Assembly (NCBI RefSeq): GCF_014288115.1
Contig: NZ_JACOOK010000004.1
Span: forward strand, 124,001-188,000
Reading direction: 5' to 3'
DNA from: Alistipes_A hominis
GTDB lineage: Bacteria > Bacteroidota > Bacteroidia > Bacteroidales > Rikenellaceae
Length of the DNA stretch: 64,000 nt
Under the pieces are notes generated by a model. That model worked only from the letters and a program-made list of their open reading frames with translations. It did no database searches and was not told where the DNA came from. Below, piece by piece: positions 24,556 to 33,586 of this stretch. Numbering within the stretch: the stretch's first letter is position 1; every line of letters begins with the position of its first letter. Made by a program: the position numbers and the translations under genes.

Positions 24556-24589
24556 CCGCATGATCCGGTCGATCGTGCGGATGTTTTTT
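24556..24589 (+). terminator. Intrinsic terminator behind the tRNA-end copy
   Basis: CCGCATGATC pairs with GATCGTGCGG (one G-U) around CGGTC and is followed by ATGTTTTTT. Its place suggests the original terminator of tRNA-Ser before island insertion. Confidence 0.75.
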
Positions 24590-24642
24590 ATGATTCCGTT
24601 CAGGAATTTTCCCGCTTTTTGCGTTGTAAATCGTAACAGTCG

Positions 24643-24686
24643 TAGACGGAAGCGCTTATATGCCGACATGTAAGCGCTTCCGTCTA
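24643..24686. other. Long 20-bp hairpin in intergenic DNA
   Basis: TAGACGGAAGCGCTTATATG pairs with its near-perfect complement around CCGA, one G-U pair. There is no U tract on either side, so it is not a standard terminator. It lies between the island end and the next gene. Confidence 0.6.
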
Positions 24687-24749
24687 TGTTGAAATCGGCC
24701 GGGGGAGGCAGACCTGCCGCCGTTTTATTCCTTAAGGCGGATAGGCCGT

Positions 24750-25529
24750 CTATTTTCGGTCTCCTTCGCGGTTCCTGACTGCACGTTCGAATACTTCCCG
24801 GTCGTATTTCCAGTCGTCGTTGCGGTACCGTATCTTCCAGCGGAGCGAACGGAGATATTGTTGCTCTTTTTTCTTTCCTGCGTTGGTGAACCAGAGCTTC
24901 AGTCCTATGCTGGCCCTGCCTTTTTTAGAGACGATCATACCCGTGCAATGCGTGTAGCCCTTTTTGAACGGATCGTCCACCGGCAGGGTGTACAGGAACA
25001 CCGAGTCAGCATTGAACCACCTCCGGGCTTTGCCGCCCGAAACGATCGTTACGTAGGTTTCGAAATCTTCCCGGGTGAACACTTTCCCTTCCACCGGGTT
25101 GAAAAAGCCTTCCGTATAGCCGTAGGCCGCTTTCAATTCGCCGGTTATCAAGAGGCGGGGATAGTTGTCGTTCGTGAGCAGCTCGTTCGTTGGCGGCGAC
25201 TTTTCTAACTTTCTCATGGTTTGGTCTATCTCGATCTCGCCCTCGGTTCTGTAAATTAAAAAGCTCAGGTACATCAAAATGAACTCCCCGTTCTCGGATT
25301 CGAGTACGGGAGCATATGCAGTTCCCGAGCGGTGTCCTCTTCGGATCCACTGTCCCGCCAGCGTATCCAAATCGATCATATGCCTGGGCCGGGCCCAGAC
25401 GATATCGAATGCAGCGGCACTGAATTCGGCTCTTTTCTCAAAAGATTCCGGGGATATCGCTGCCGTTCGCTGCTGTGCACAAACTACCGACGGGAACAGA
25501 AATAGGGCGAGTATCGTTAGGCGTTTCAT
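24750..25529 (-). CDS. Secreted protein of unknown function (GLPGLI-like features)
   Basis: A 259-residue protein with a signal peptide (LTILALFLFPSVVCAQQ), so exported to the periplasm or beyond. The body contains VFTREDFETYV, TLPVDDPFKKGYTHCTGMIVSKKGRAS and a basic C-terminus. The layout of an energy-transducer-like C-terminal strand (TGMIVSKKGRASIGLKLWFTNAGKK) vaguely recalls TonB C-terminal proteins, but no proline-rich spacer or membrane anchor is present. I do not recognise a family. It is followed on the same strand by nothing obviously related. Confidence 0.6.
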   Translation of the reverse strand: MKRLTILALFLFPSVVCAQQRTAAISPESFEKRAEFSAAAFDIVWARPRHMIDLDTLAGQWIRRGHRSGTAYAPVLESENGEFILMYLSFLIYRTEGEIEIDQTMRKLEKSPPTNELLTNDNYPRLLITGELKAAYGYTEGFFNPVEGKVFTREDFETYVTIVSGGKARRWFNADSVFLYTLPVDDPFKKGYTHCTGMIVSKKGRASIGLKLWFTNAGKKKEQQYLRSLRWKIRYRNDDWKYDREVFERAVRNREGDRK

Positions 25530-25541
25530 AAAAGCAGTGTT

Positions 25542-25802
25542 TTAATTTCGACTTTCGGATCGTACCCTACCGTACGCTCGTACGCTGTTGGCTTCGAAAA
25601 CGTCGGTGACCTCTTTTCTGTGAACCATGATAGGAGTTCCGTCGTTTGTATTTTGGGTATCTTTTATGTAAACCCAATTAATGTCGGCTTTGACCGCCGG
25701 GGCTGCATGTCCTCCCGAATTCGCCATCTTGGTTGCCACGAGATAGACGTTTCCCGAACCTTGCGAATATTGGTAAGAATGCGAAATGTCGTTTACGGAC
25801 AC
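25542..25802 (-). CDS. Possible small protein behind cotH, start uncertain
   Basis: An 86-residue frame with a GTG start, VNDISHSYQYSQGSGNVYLVATK to VRSESRN. Codon use looks chromosomal, and the frame stays open upstream into the end of the CotH gene, so it could be the remains of a longer reading frame. The text of a beta-rich, Asn/Gly-rich sequence suggests part of an extracellular protein. No family recognised. Confidence 0.35.
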   Translation of the reverse strand: MSVNDISHSYQYSQGSGNVYLVATKMANSGGHAAPAVKADINWVYIKDTQNTNDGTPIMVHRKEVTDVFEANSVRAYGRVRSESRN

Positions 25803-25836
25803 TCTGGTGCCTTTTGCGTAATTGGCCGGAAAATAC

Positions 25837-27651
25837 TTACCAGATCGGAATCGCCGAGTCCAGCCACTGCACGCGTCGGGTTAGGAAGTCCTTGGCGTAC
25901 TGCACTTCGTTTTCCCAGGTTCCCAGCGTGATGACTTCGACGCTGACCGGCGTGTTGAGGATGTTCCACTTCGTGAAGTTGGCCCGCTGCGATACGGAGA
26001 TCTTCTGAGCCGTCTCGTTGATGTAGGCGTAGAGCTGCGGCAGGTATTCGCTTTTAAGCGTTTTCCAGCGCTCTTTGACCAGTCCTGCGAAGTAGGGATC
26101 CTGCATCAGCCGGTCGAAATAGAGCGAACGTTGTACCAGGACGTCGTGGCGGGCCGGTTCGGTGTAGTTCCAGCCGATGCCGAGCGACCACTCGAAGTCC
26201 CAGACCGGCGACATGCCGAGTTTGGTGTCCGGCTGCGCGTTCTTTTTGAAGAAGTAGTAGTTCGTATCTTTGTTGCACAGGGTTTCCTGTACCAAGTACC
26301 AGTTCACCCAACTGTCTACGTCGATGTATTTGCGGTATCCCTCTTCCGGGTCCATGAAATTCTGCGAATAGAGCACATATTCGAATTTATTGACGTAATC
26401 TTTGATGTAGGCGACCTGTTGCTGCGTGATGTCGTCCGTATCGGGATGCTTGAACGTGAACGGGTTGCCGCGGTCGGTCATAAAGTACAACGGTTCCTGC
26501 TGGTAATAGCCGTCCCGTTCGATCAGGTAGCCGTCGTCATCGGCGTTCAGCCGGTTTTTGGAAACTTTCACGTGTTCGCCGAGCAGGTAGTTGCCCTCGT
26601 AACGCCCGTTCAGGAACAGTTCCACGAATTCGGTGCGGGGCGTCCACGGCATCGACATCAGCTCGCTCAATTTGAATGCGATGCTGGTGCGCAGCAGCGA
26701 TTTGTCGCAGTAGTTGGCCAGCAATACCCACTCTTTGTCGGACGGCATACCCAGAATCTCGGATTTTTCGTCCAGCTTGATCTTGTACGGCTTTTTCGGA
26801 TACCCGAACGTGGCGTTGCCCCGGCCCCGGATACGCATGGCGCCTTCGTATCCGGCTTTGAAATCGGCGGTTTTGCTAATCGTCAGCGTTCCGTTGACGT
26901 AGTTCTCTTTCGACGTGATTGCCGCACGCTGGTCGGTTTCGACCGTAACGACCGGCAGACCGGTGAAATTGAACAGGTTGACTTTGTATTCGGCGGACGT
27001 TCCCTTGCTGTCCGTAACCGTATAGACGACCTCTTTCGTGAAGTCGTTCGCCGTGACGCCCGACTGCTGCGAAACCTTGCCGACGGAGATCCGGTCGAAA
27101 CGGCCCAAGAAGGTCGGAACGAGTTTGTCGATGTCCGTCACGTAGGGTATCAGGCCCGAAATCGATGTTCCGTCGATCGTGCATTCGACATCCGACAGTA
27201 GGTACAGCGGGTTTTTGGCCGCTTCGAAAACGAACGACGTGATCGCCGGGCCGGACTCCGCCCCTTCGAAACAGGATATGTTGACTTTATAGTCGACCGT
27301 TTGTCCGATGCTGTCCATGACCGTATAGACGACCTCTTTCGTGAAATCGTTTTCCGAAACGCCCGATTGCTGAACCGTATGGTTTACCGAGATCTGAGCG
27401 AACCGGCCTTTGAAGGACGGAACGAGCTTGTCGAGGTCGGTCGCGTAGGGGATCAGCCCCGAAATTTCGTTCCCGTCGATCGCGCATTTGATGTCCATGA
27501 TCAGCGTTTGCGGATTCCGGGCGGCTTCGAATACGAAGGCGGTAATCGCCGGTTGGGTGGCCGGCGAGTCGGGCCGGCCGTTTTCGTCGTTGTCTTTGCA
27601 GCCTGACAGCAGCGCGACGCATGTGGCGAAAAGGAGTAGCTGTTTTTTCAT
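25837..27651 (-). CDS. CotH kinase-fold lipoprotein with two N-terminal Ig-like repeats
   Basis: A 604-residue lipoprotein (lipobox ALLSGC near residue 18, then KDNDENG). Two tandem repeats of about 95 residues each begin AITAFVFEAARNP and AITSFVFEAAKNP and end in similar VVYTVMDS or VVYTVTDS strands, as in DUF5018. Residues about 225-604 are the CotH domain: AMRIRGRGNATFGYPKKPYK, WVLLANYCDKSLLRTSIA, NGRYEGNYLLGEHVKVS and PVWDFEWSLGIGW. CotH proteins are protein kinases of unusual fold, in spore coats and on Bacteroidota surfaces, where their targets are unknown. Here it is probably surface-exposed. The gene stands alone. Confidence 0.85.
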   Translation of the reverse strand: MKKQLLLFATCVALLSGCKDNDENGRPDSPATQPAITAFVFEAARNPQTLIMDIKCAIDGNEISGLIPYATDLDKLVPSFKGRFAQISVNHTVQQSGVSENDFTKEVVYTVMDSIGQTVDYKVNISCFEGAESGPAITSFVFEAAKNPLYLLSDVECTIDGTSISGLIPYVTDIDKLVPTFLGRFDRISVGKVSQQSGVTANDFTKEVVYTVTDSKGTSAEYKVNLFNFTGLPVVTVETDQRAAITSKENYVNGTLTISKTADFKAGYEGAMRIRGRGNATFGYPKKPYKIKLDEKSEILGMPSDKEWVLLANYCDKSLLRTSIAFKLSELMSMPWTPRTEFVELFLNGRYEGNYLLGEHVKVSKNRLNADDDGYLIERDGYYQQEPLYFMTDRGNPFTFKHPDTDDITQQQVAYIKDYVNKFEYVLYSQNFMDPEEGYRKYIDVDSWVNWYLVQETLCNKDTNYYFFKKNAQPDTKLGMSPVWDFEWSLGIGWNYTEPARHDVLVQRSLYFDRLMQDPYFAGLVKERWKTLKSEYLPQLYAYINETAQKISVSQRANFTKWNILNTPVSVEVITLGTWENEVQYAKDFLTRRVQWLDSAIPIW

Positions 27652-27840
27652 AAACGGTAAAGTTTTAGGTGGATTCGGATGTCCGGGTGTCGCCGGACGG
27701 TAAGTGGCGTTTTTATAGAACGCCGTTCGCTAATTTAACGATAAAATTCGAAAATGCAATCGGTTGCCGGATAAATACGCAATGTGCGGCCGGCTCGGTT
27801 CGCAGAGGCGTGCCGGGAAGATACGAAAAACCGTGTCGTG

Positions 27841-27884
27841 AAAAAACTTTCCGGAATTTCCCCGTACGGGGAAATTCCGGAAAG
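27841..27884 (-). terminator. Terminator after prfB
   Basis: A perfect 17-bp stem, CTTTCCGGAATTTCCCC with its complement around GTAC, followed on the minus strand by TTTTTT. It closes the bioA-prfB run. Confidence 0.9.
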
Positions 27885-27913
27885 TTCGTCGGTTGCGTTC
27901 GTACGCGTATCGG

Positions 27914-29003
27914 TCAGGAAACTCCGTTGCTCATCAGGAACGCTTTGATAAACTCGTTCAGGTCGCCGTCCAGCACGGCTTGCGTGTCGGAGGTTTCCTG
28001 TCCGGTGCGGTGGTCTTTTACCAGCTTGTAGGGATGGAGCGTATAGCTGCGGATCTGCGAACCCCATTCGATCTTTTTCTTCTGTCCTTCCAGTTCGTTC
28101 TGCAATTCCATCCGTTTTTCCAGCTCGCGCTGGTAGAGTTTGGACTTCAGGATGCGCAGCGCGTTCTCTTTGTTCATGATCTGCGAGCGGGTTTCGGTGT
28201 TCTCGACCACGATGCCCGACGGCAGGTGACGCAGGCGTACGCCCGTTTCGACCTTGTTGACGTTCTGGCCGCCCTTGCCGCCGCTGCGGTAGGTGTCCCA
28301 TTCGATGTCGGCCGGGTTGACGACGATTTCGATCGTGTCGTCTACCGCCGGCGAAACGAACACCGACGCGAAAGTCGTCTGCCGCTTGTTGTTGGCGTTG
28401 AACGGCGACAGGCGTACCAGCCGGTGGACTCCGTTTTCGCTTTTTAGGTAGCCGTAGGCGAACTCGCCGACAAATTCCAGCGTCGCCGATTTGACGCCCA
28501 CTTCATCGCCTTCCTGCAGGTCGACGATTTTTACCTGGTATCCGTTCGCTTCGCCCCAGCGGGTGTACATGCGCAGCAGCATGGCCGCCCAATCGAGGCT
28601 CTCGGTGCCTCCGGCCCCGGAGTTGATTTCCATGATCGCGCCCAGGTGATCCTCCTCGCCGCCGAGCATGTTGCGCATTTCGAGCGCTTCGATCTTTTCG
28701 AGCGTCGCCCGGTAATGGGCGTCCAGCTCTTCGGCGGATGTAAGCCCTTCCCGGACGAAATCGGGCATCAGCGACAGATCGTCCGCGGCCGACGCGATTT
28801 CGTCGTAGGCCGTGATCCAGTATTTGATCCCGGCGACCTTTTTCAGTTGTTTCTCGGCTTTTTCGGGATCGTCCCAGAAATCGGGAGCCTGCGTGCGGCT
28901 CTCCTCTTCTTCTAATTCGATGCGTCGGTTATCGACGTCAAAGATGCCTCCTCAACGAATCCTGTCGTCTTATAAGCTCTTTAATTTGTTCCGCGGTTAT
29001 CAT
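27914..29003 (-). CDS. prfB: Peptide chain release factor 2, made by programmed +1 frameshift
   Basis: RF2 of about 362 residues that ends translation at UGA and UAA. A first frame, MITAEQIKELIRRQ and on to HL, stops at UGA after 22 codons. Skipping one base at CTT-TGA-C joins it to DVDNRRIELEEE and the rest. The GGQ catalytic motif is in SGGKGGQNVNKVETG, and the SPF stop-codon-recognition tripeptide in VRLSPFNANNK. The joined product has the usual RF2 length. It lies 33 bases behind the GT87 gene on the same strand and is followed by a strong terminator. Confidence 0.95.
28937..28953 (-). promoter_or_regulatory. prfB +1 recoding site
   Basis: The minus strand reads GAGGAGGC-AT-CTT-TGA-C. 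The Shine-Dalgarno-like GGAGG is three bases before CTT, and the slip is from CTT-T to TTT-GAC, as in the E. coli prfB site. When RF2 is scarce, slow reading of UGA raises shifting, so the gene regulates itself. Confidence 0.93.
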
Positions 29004-29036
29004 ACTATAATATTTAAGGTGTAAATTCGAAAAGAG

Positions 29037-30194
29037 TTAAACTTCCGCCTCGATCGTTTTCGGACAGGCCATCGGTTTCAGGAACGTCAGGTAGATCATC
29101 CGCAGCCAGGTGAACGTGAAGCAGTAGATGTTCAGTTGCAGCGTGTCGCACAGGAACCGCATGACCGGCGTCGGGCAGACCAGATCGACCGGTACGGCGA
29201 CCAACAGGACGAAGTTCGCCCAGAAGAGCGTCCTGTCGAGCCGGGTTTTGCGGGCCTGTACCCAATACCAGAGCAGATAGCCTGCCAAGGCGATGACATA
29301 AGTGTGTTTTTCGGTCGAGAGGCTGAACAGGATCACCCAGCCCATCAGGATGCCGAGCGAGCCGGCCCGGAAGTCGAACCGGTCGAACTGTTTGCGATTC
29401 ACTACGAACAGGACGGCCAGCAGGGCGATCGATCCCATCTGTACGTAGGTCATGACCGGTGTCAGCAGGTCGTGGATCGGGTAGAGGTTGAACAGCGCGT
29501 AAAACTGGAACTGATCGACATGCAGCGACAGCACCTCGGCCCAGCGGGCGTAGAACGGCATCAGGCCCGACGGCTCGATGCTGACCAACGGCAGGAAGAC
29601 GAAAACCGCCGCCAGCGCGACCGTGAACAGGATGTTACGCCAGAACTTCGGGTAGCACAGCAACAGCGCCAGTTCGAAAATGCCGTATATCTTGCAGAAC
29701 CCGGAGATCAGGATCAGCGTGATCGCCCAGAAAGGTTTCCCGCGCTCCAGCAGCGTGAAGGCGAACAGGAACAGGTAGGCTACTACCGGGTTGAACTGCA
29801 TCGACATCTGCGTCGTCGCGAGGATCATCGCCGTGTAGAGGTAAGTCTGGCATTTCTGGTTCTCCGTAAGTCGGGGCAGCGTGAAAATGGCGCAGAAGAA
29901 CATCGAGAAGTTGAACAGGTTCCATACGAACGGGCCGACCGTCATGCCGAGGTAGGCGAACGGCGCGAACAGGATTGCGAACAGCGGGCCGTACAGGAAG
30001 TCGTACTTTTCGACGCCGTAGGGGTCTTCCCCTTTCCAGAAATCGAACGTGCCGTTCTGGAACGTAAAAAAGTTGTATTGTTTGCCGTGCGACACTTCCA
30101 GCAGCGTCAGTACGAAAGTCAGTACAAAGCCGAGGATGAAGATATTGCGGCGGTTCAGAAAAAAACGACTGATGTTTTCGGTAAATCGGGACAT
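29037..30194 (-). CDS. GT87/DUF2029-like polytopic membrane glycosyltransferase
   Basis: A 385-residue membrane protein with roughly ten helices. The N-terminal region has NGTFDFWKGEDPYG and KYDFLYGPLFAILFAPFAYL, the GT87 layout where the acidic residue after the first helix (here the FDFW or EDPYG segment) is catalytic. GT87 enzymes add mannose or arabinose from polyprenyl-phosphate sugars in other phyla; the Bacteroidota substrates are unknown. It is 27 bases behind the radical SAM gene and 33 bases ahead of prfB, so all three are probably on one message. Confidence 0.7.
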   Translation of the reverse strand: MSRFTENISRFFLNRRNIFILGFVLTFVLTLLEVSHGKQYNFFTFQNGTFDFWKGEDPYGVEKYDFLYGPLFAILFAPFAYLGMTVGPFVWNLFNFSMFFCAIFTLPRLTENQKCQTYLYTAMILATTQMSMQFNPVVAYLFLFAFTLLERGKPFWAITLILISGFCKIYGIFELALLLCYPKFWRNILFTVALAAVFVFLPLVSIEPSGLMPFYARWAEVLSLHVDQFQFYALFNLYPIHDLLTPVMTYVQMGSIALLAVLFVVNRKQFDRFDFRAGSLGILMGWVILFSLSTEKHTYVIALAGYLLWYWVQARKTRLDRTLFWANFVLLVAVPVDLVCPTPVMRFLCDTLQLNIYCFTFTWLRMIYLTFLKPMACPKTIEAEV

Positions 30195-30221
30195 GGCGTT
30201 GGTTTGGGTTTCGTGGGAAAA

Positions 30222-30995
30222 TCAGCCGGCGACCGAGCATGGGATACCGAGCGCTTCGACGCGCGCGGCGATCGCCCGGAGTTCGGGAACGGATACTTTG
30301 CGAAGGTTCTCGGCCGGGGTATCCCGGTCGATCGTGTAGACCATTACCTGACGCGGAGCGATTTCGGCGATTCGTGCCAGCCAGGCCGATACTTCTTCTT
30401 CGGTGGTGTTGTCCACCGTCCGCCCGCCGTACTCGCCGCGCAGGAACATCGTCTGGATAATCAGCCGTCCGTCGAAGCGTTTCATGTTCTCGACCGTGCG
30501 GGCTACCGAATAGTCCCCGCGCGGAAGATCGATCTGCCGCACCGTGGCGTCGAATGCCGAATCGAGTTTCAGGATGTTGTTGTCCACCTTCAGCAGGGCT
30601 TCGCGCACCTCTTCCCGCCCGATCATCGTAGCGTTGCTGAGCACCGATATTTTGGCTTTCGGGCAGAGTTCGTCGCGCGCGGCGATCGTATCGTCGATGA
30701 TGGCGCCGAACTCGGGATGCATCGTGGGTTCGCCGTTGCCTGCGAAGGTGATGACGTCGGGCGGAGTTCCCGCTCCGGTCATTTCGAGCAGTTTGGCCCG
30801 CAGTAGTTCGCGTACGGTCGCCCGGTCGTTGAAACGAGGTTTCGCACCGCGGCCGGCCCATCCGCATTCGCAGTAAATGCAGTCGAAACTGCACAGTTTG
30901 TTGTCGAGCGGCAACAGGTTGACCCCCAGCGACAAGCCGAGCCTGCGACTGTGTACAGGGCCGAAAATCACTTGATCGTACAGCGAAGTGCTCAT
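30222..30995 (-). CDS. Radical SAM protein of unknown role
   Basis: A 257-residue radical SAM enzyme. CSFDCIYCEC near residue 35 carries the C-x3-C-x2-C 4Fe-4S cluster motif, ITFAGNGEPTMHPEFG near 86 is the GGE-like SAM-binding strand, and VDNNILKLDSAFD follows. The N-terminal FGPVHSRRLGLSLGVNLLP is typical of the small free-standing family often annotated as MoaA-like or TYW1-like. No auxiliary cluster domain is present. Substrate unknown. It lies between bioA and the GT87 gene in one probable operon. Confidence 0.82.
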   Translation of the reverse strand: MSTSLYDQVIFGPVHSRRLGLSLGVNLLPLDNKLCSFDCIYCECGWAGRGAKPRFNDRATVRELLRAKLLEMTGAGTPPDVITFAGNGEPTMHPEFGAIIDDTIAARDELCPKAKISVLSNATMIGREEVREALLKVDNNILKLDSAFDATVRQIDLPRGDYSVARTVENMKRFDGRLIIQTMFLRGEYGGRTVDNTTEEEVSAWLARIAEIAPRQVMVYTIDRDTPAENLRKVSVPELRAIAARVEALGIPCSVAG

Positions 30996-31052
30996 GGCGT
31001 CTGGTCTTTTATCCGGCCAAAGATACGAAATGAATCCGGATCGTGCAATCGG

Positions 31053-32357
31053 CTAATCGGTTTCGCCGACCACTTCGATCAGCGCGCGGGTCAGTTTCTC
31101 CAGATCGTGGTCCTTTATTATATATGGCGGCATGACGTATGCCAACCTGCCGAACGGCCGGATCCAGACGCCCTCTTCGACGAACCGGCGCTGCATCGTC
31201 GCCATATCGACCGGTTTGCGGAGTTCGAGCACTCCGATCGCGCCGAGGACGCGCACGTCGGTCACCTGTTTCATGCCGGCAGCCGGGGCCAGTTGCGCGC
31301 GGAGCAGATTTTCGATTTCGGCGATCCGTTGCAACGGGGAGTTGTTTATCAGGATGTCCAGCGATGCGTTCGCTACGGCGCAGGCGAGCGGATTGCCCAT
31401 AAACGTCGGCCCGTGCATGAATTCCGGCGGATTGCCCGAAGAGATGACGTCGGCGACCCGTTCGGTCGTCAGCACGGCGGCAAAACTCATGTAACCTCCG
31501 GTCAGCGCTTTGCCCACGCACAGGATGTCGGGCGCGATACCGGCCCATTCCGATGCGAACATCCGTCCGGTGCGGCCGAAGCCGGTGGCGATCTCGTCGG
31601 CGATCAGCAGGATGTCGTACCGCGTGCACATTTCCCGCAACCGGCGCAGGTATTCGGGGTGGTAGAACCACATGCCGCCGGCTCCCTGCACGATCGGTTC
31701 GACGATCACGGCGGCCAACTCTTCGTGATGCTGTTCGATGATTTCGGCCATCGGCGCGAAATCGCGGTCGTCCCACTCCTCTCCGAACCGGACAGCCGGT
31801 TGCGGCGCGAAAAATTGTACCGGCAGCCGTCCGGTAAAGACCGAATGCATTCCGGTGACCGGATCGCATACCGACATGGCGTGCCACGTGTCGCCGTGAT
31901 AGCCGCTGCGGATCGTCGCCAGCGTATTTTTGCGCGGCGTGCCCTGCGCATACATGTACTGCATCGCCATTTTCACGGCGACCTCGACGGCCACCGACCC
32001 GCTGTCGCAGTAGAAAATCTTCTCCAGCCCGTCGGGGGTCAGGCTTACCAGCTTGCGGGCCAGTTCGACGGCGGGAGTGTGCGTCAGTCCGCCGAACATG
32101 ACGTGAGCCATGTGCTGAAGCTGCGCCTCGACGGCTTCGTTCAGTTTCGGATTATTGTATCCGTGGATCACCGACCACCAGGACGACATGCCGTCCACGA
32201 TCCGCCGTCCGTCCGAAAGTTCGATGTGCACTCCGTCGGCCCGGACGGCGTGGAAAACGCTCAACGGCTGTTTCATCGACGTGTACGGATGCCACAGGTG
32301 CGTTCTGTCGTAGTCGAGTATCTCTTTTGTCTCTCTGTCTTTCATCTTAAAGCCCAT
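31053..32357 (-). CDS. bioA: Adenosylmethionine-8-amino-7-oxononanoate aminotransferase
   Basis: A 434-residue PLP enzyme that forms 7,8-diaminopelargonate in biotin synthesis. HLWHPYTSMKQPLSV near residue 20 and GMSSWWSVIHGY near 57 are BioA-specific. LLIADEIATGFGRTGRMFA near 240 holds the PLP Asp, and VGKALTGGYMSFA the Schiff-base Lys. A start at the second Met (MKDRETKE) is also possible. The other biotin genes are not in the window. The radical SAM gene follows after 57 bases. Confidence 0.93.
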   Translation of the reverse strand: MGFKMKDRETKEILDYDRTHLWHPYTSMKQPLSVFHAVRADGVHIELSDGRRIVDGMSSWWSVIHGYNNPKLNEAVEAQLQHMAHVMFGGLTHTPAVELARKLVSLTPDGLEKIFYCDSGSVAVEVAVKMAMQYMYAQGTPRKNTLATIRSGYHGDTWHAMSVCDPVTGMHSVFTGRLPVQFFAPQPAVRFGEEWDDRDFAPMAEIIEQHHEELAAVIVEPIVQGAGGMWFYHPEYLRRLREMCTRYDILLIADEIATGFGRTGRMFASEWAGIAPDILCVGKALTGGYMSFAAVLTTERVADVISSGNPPEFMHGPTFMGNPLACAVANASLDILINNSPLQRIAEIENLLRAQLAPAAGMKQVTDVRVLGAIGVLELRKPVDMATMQRRFVEEGVWIRPFGRLAYVMPPYIIKDHDLEKLTRALIEVVGETD

Positions 32358-32543
32358 CTTTGTTGTAAAAATAGTAAATTTAACAGACTTTTTGCGGAAG
32401 AGTTTGTGGCAGCGCCGGACGTTTGAAGGAAAGATTGTATCGAATGCGGCCGGAGCCGTTATGTATGATACGCTTCAAAGGGGTTTGTACATAGGGCCAT
32501 GAGAAAAAATATGAAAAAATATTGGAAAAATTAGAATAATCCA

Positions 32544-32573
32544 TTGCATTTTAAATTTTATCTTGTATATTTG
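32544..32573 (+). promoter_or_regulatory. Promoter of the AraC-type regulator
   Basis: TTG, 19 bases, then TATATTTG, matching the Bacteroidota TTTG-N19-TAnnTTTG form. The leader would be about 75 bases. Confidence 0.65.
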
Positions 32574-32656
32574 TAATGTGAAATAGATGTAGTGCTGATT
32601 ATATATAGGCAAATCAAAATATTTATCGAATCGTTAACTTTTAAAATTATTGAATT

Positions 32657-33586
32657 ATGGCACGTTTATCTTCTCCGATTCCGGCACAGCAGCCTATGAT
32701 TGTAAGGTATGTGCAACCCAACCGCAGTGGAATTCAGGCAAACAATTATGCCCGTCACAGCATCGGTTACGTAGTGCGCGGGAAGAAATGCATTTACTAC
32801 GGCGATTTGTGCCACGAAATACCTCAGGGAACATTATTCTATATGGGAACCGGCAGTCATTACACGGAGGACATTCCGGAGGCCGGTAAGAATTTCGAGC
32901 AGATCGTGTTTTATTATACTTCCGCTCAACTTTCCAAAGTGTTGAATAACCTGAGCGTGGTTTATCAACTGCACATAACCAACGATCACAGCTGTCCCGA
33001 TTGCGAGCAGCAGACGCATGTAAGCTACCCTGCGACGGGAGCCATCAAGAATTTCTTCGGAACGGTCAGCCAGTACCTTAAGGACGACTTGTTCAGTCAG
33101 GATACGACGGCGGAAATGATCAAAATCACCGAACTGGTCTATCTGATCCTCACGCAAAAGGAATGTTGCCTGAAGAGCAAGATCCTGAGCAATATGGACC
33201 TGATGAAAGAGAGTTTCGAGCAGACGATCCAGGATTATATCTTCTCCGATATTTCAGTCGAAGAGCTGGCCGAAAAGTGCAACCGCAGCCTCACTTCGTT
33301 CAAGAAAGAGTTCCGGAAGCATTTTTACGAACCGCCTCACAAATGGTTCATCCGCCAGCGCCTGATGCATTCGCGGCTGCTGCTGATATCGACCAACAAG
33401 TCGATCTCCGAAATAGGAAACGAATGTAACTTTCCGAATACGTCCCACTTTATCAAACTATTCAAAAAAGAATACGGTTTCACGCCTGCGAACTACCGCC
33501 ATCGCCATGCACAGAGCGATTCCGGGGTCGCGTCGGAAACCAAAGGTTTCGTTCCACACGGCACTCCGGCTGTTCCTCAGCTTTGA
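32657..33586 (+). CDS. AraC-family transcriptional regulator
   Basis: A 309-residue regulator. Residues 1-150 look like a cupin-type sensor (SIGYVVRGKKCIYYGD, HEIPQGTLFYMGTGSHYTED), and 195-290 are the AraC double helix-turn-helix: ISVEELAEKCNRSLTSFKKEFRKHF, then ISEIGNECNFPNTSHFIKLFKKEYGFTPANYR. The Cys pair in CPDCEQQTH near 115 could sense metal or redox but this is speculative. The target genes are unknown; nothing on the same strand follows closely. The last 30 residues are low complexity. Confidence 0.85.
   Translation: MARLSSPIPAQQPMIVRYVQPNRSGIQANNYARHSIGYVVRGKKCIYYGDLCHEIPQGTLFYMGTGSHYTEDIPEAGKNFEQIVFYYTSAQLSKVLNNLSVVYQLHITNDHSCPDCEQQTHVSYPATGAIKNFFGTVSQYLKDDLFSQDTTAEMIKITELVYLILTQKECCLKSKILSNMDLMKESFEQTIQDYIFSDISVEELAEKCNRSLTSFKKEFRKHFYEPPHKWFIRQRLMHSRLLLISTNKSISEIGNECNFPNTSHFIKLFKKEYGFTPANYRHRHAQSDSGVASETKGFVPHGTPAVPQL

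Noticed and set aside
28930..29003. prfB as a broken gene with an early stop
   Set aside because: The stop is in the known slip site with exact spacing, and the second frame joins to a normal RF2.
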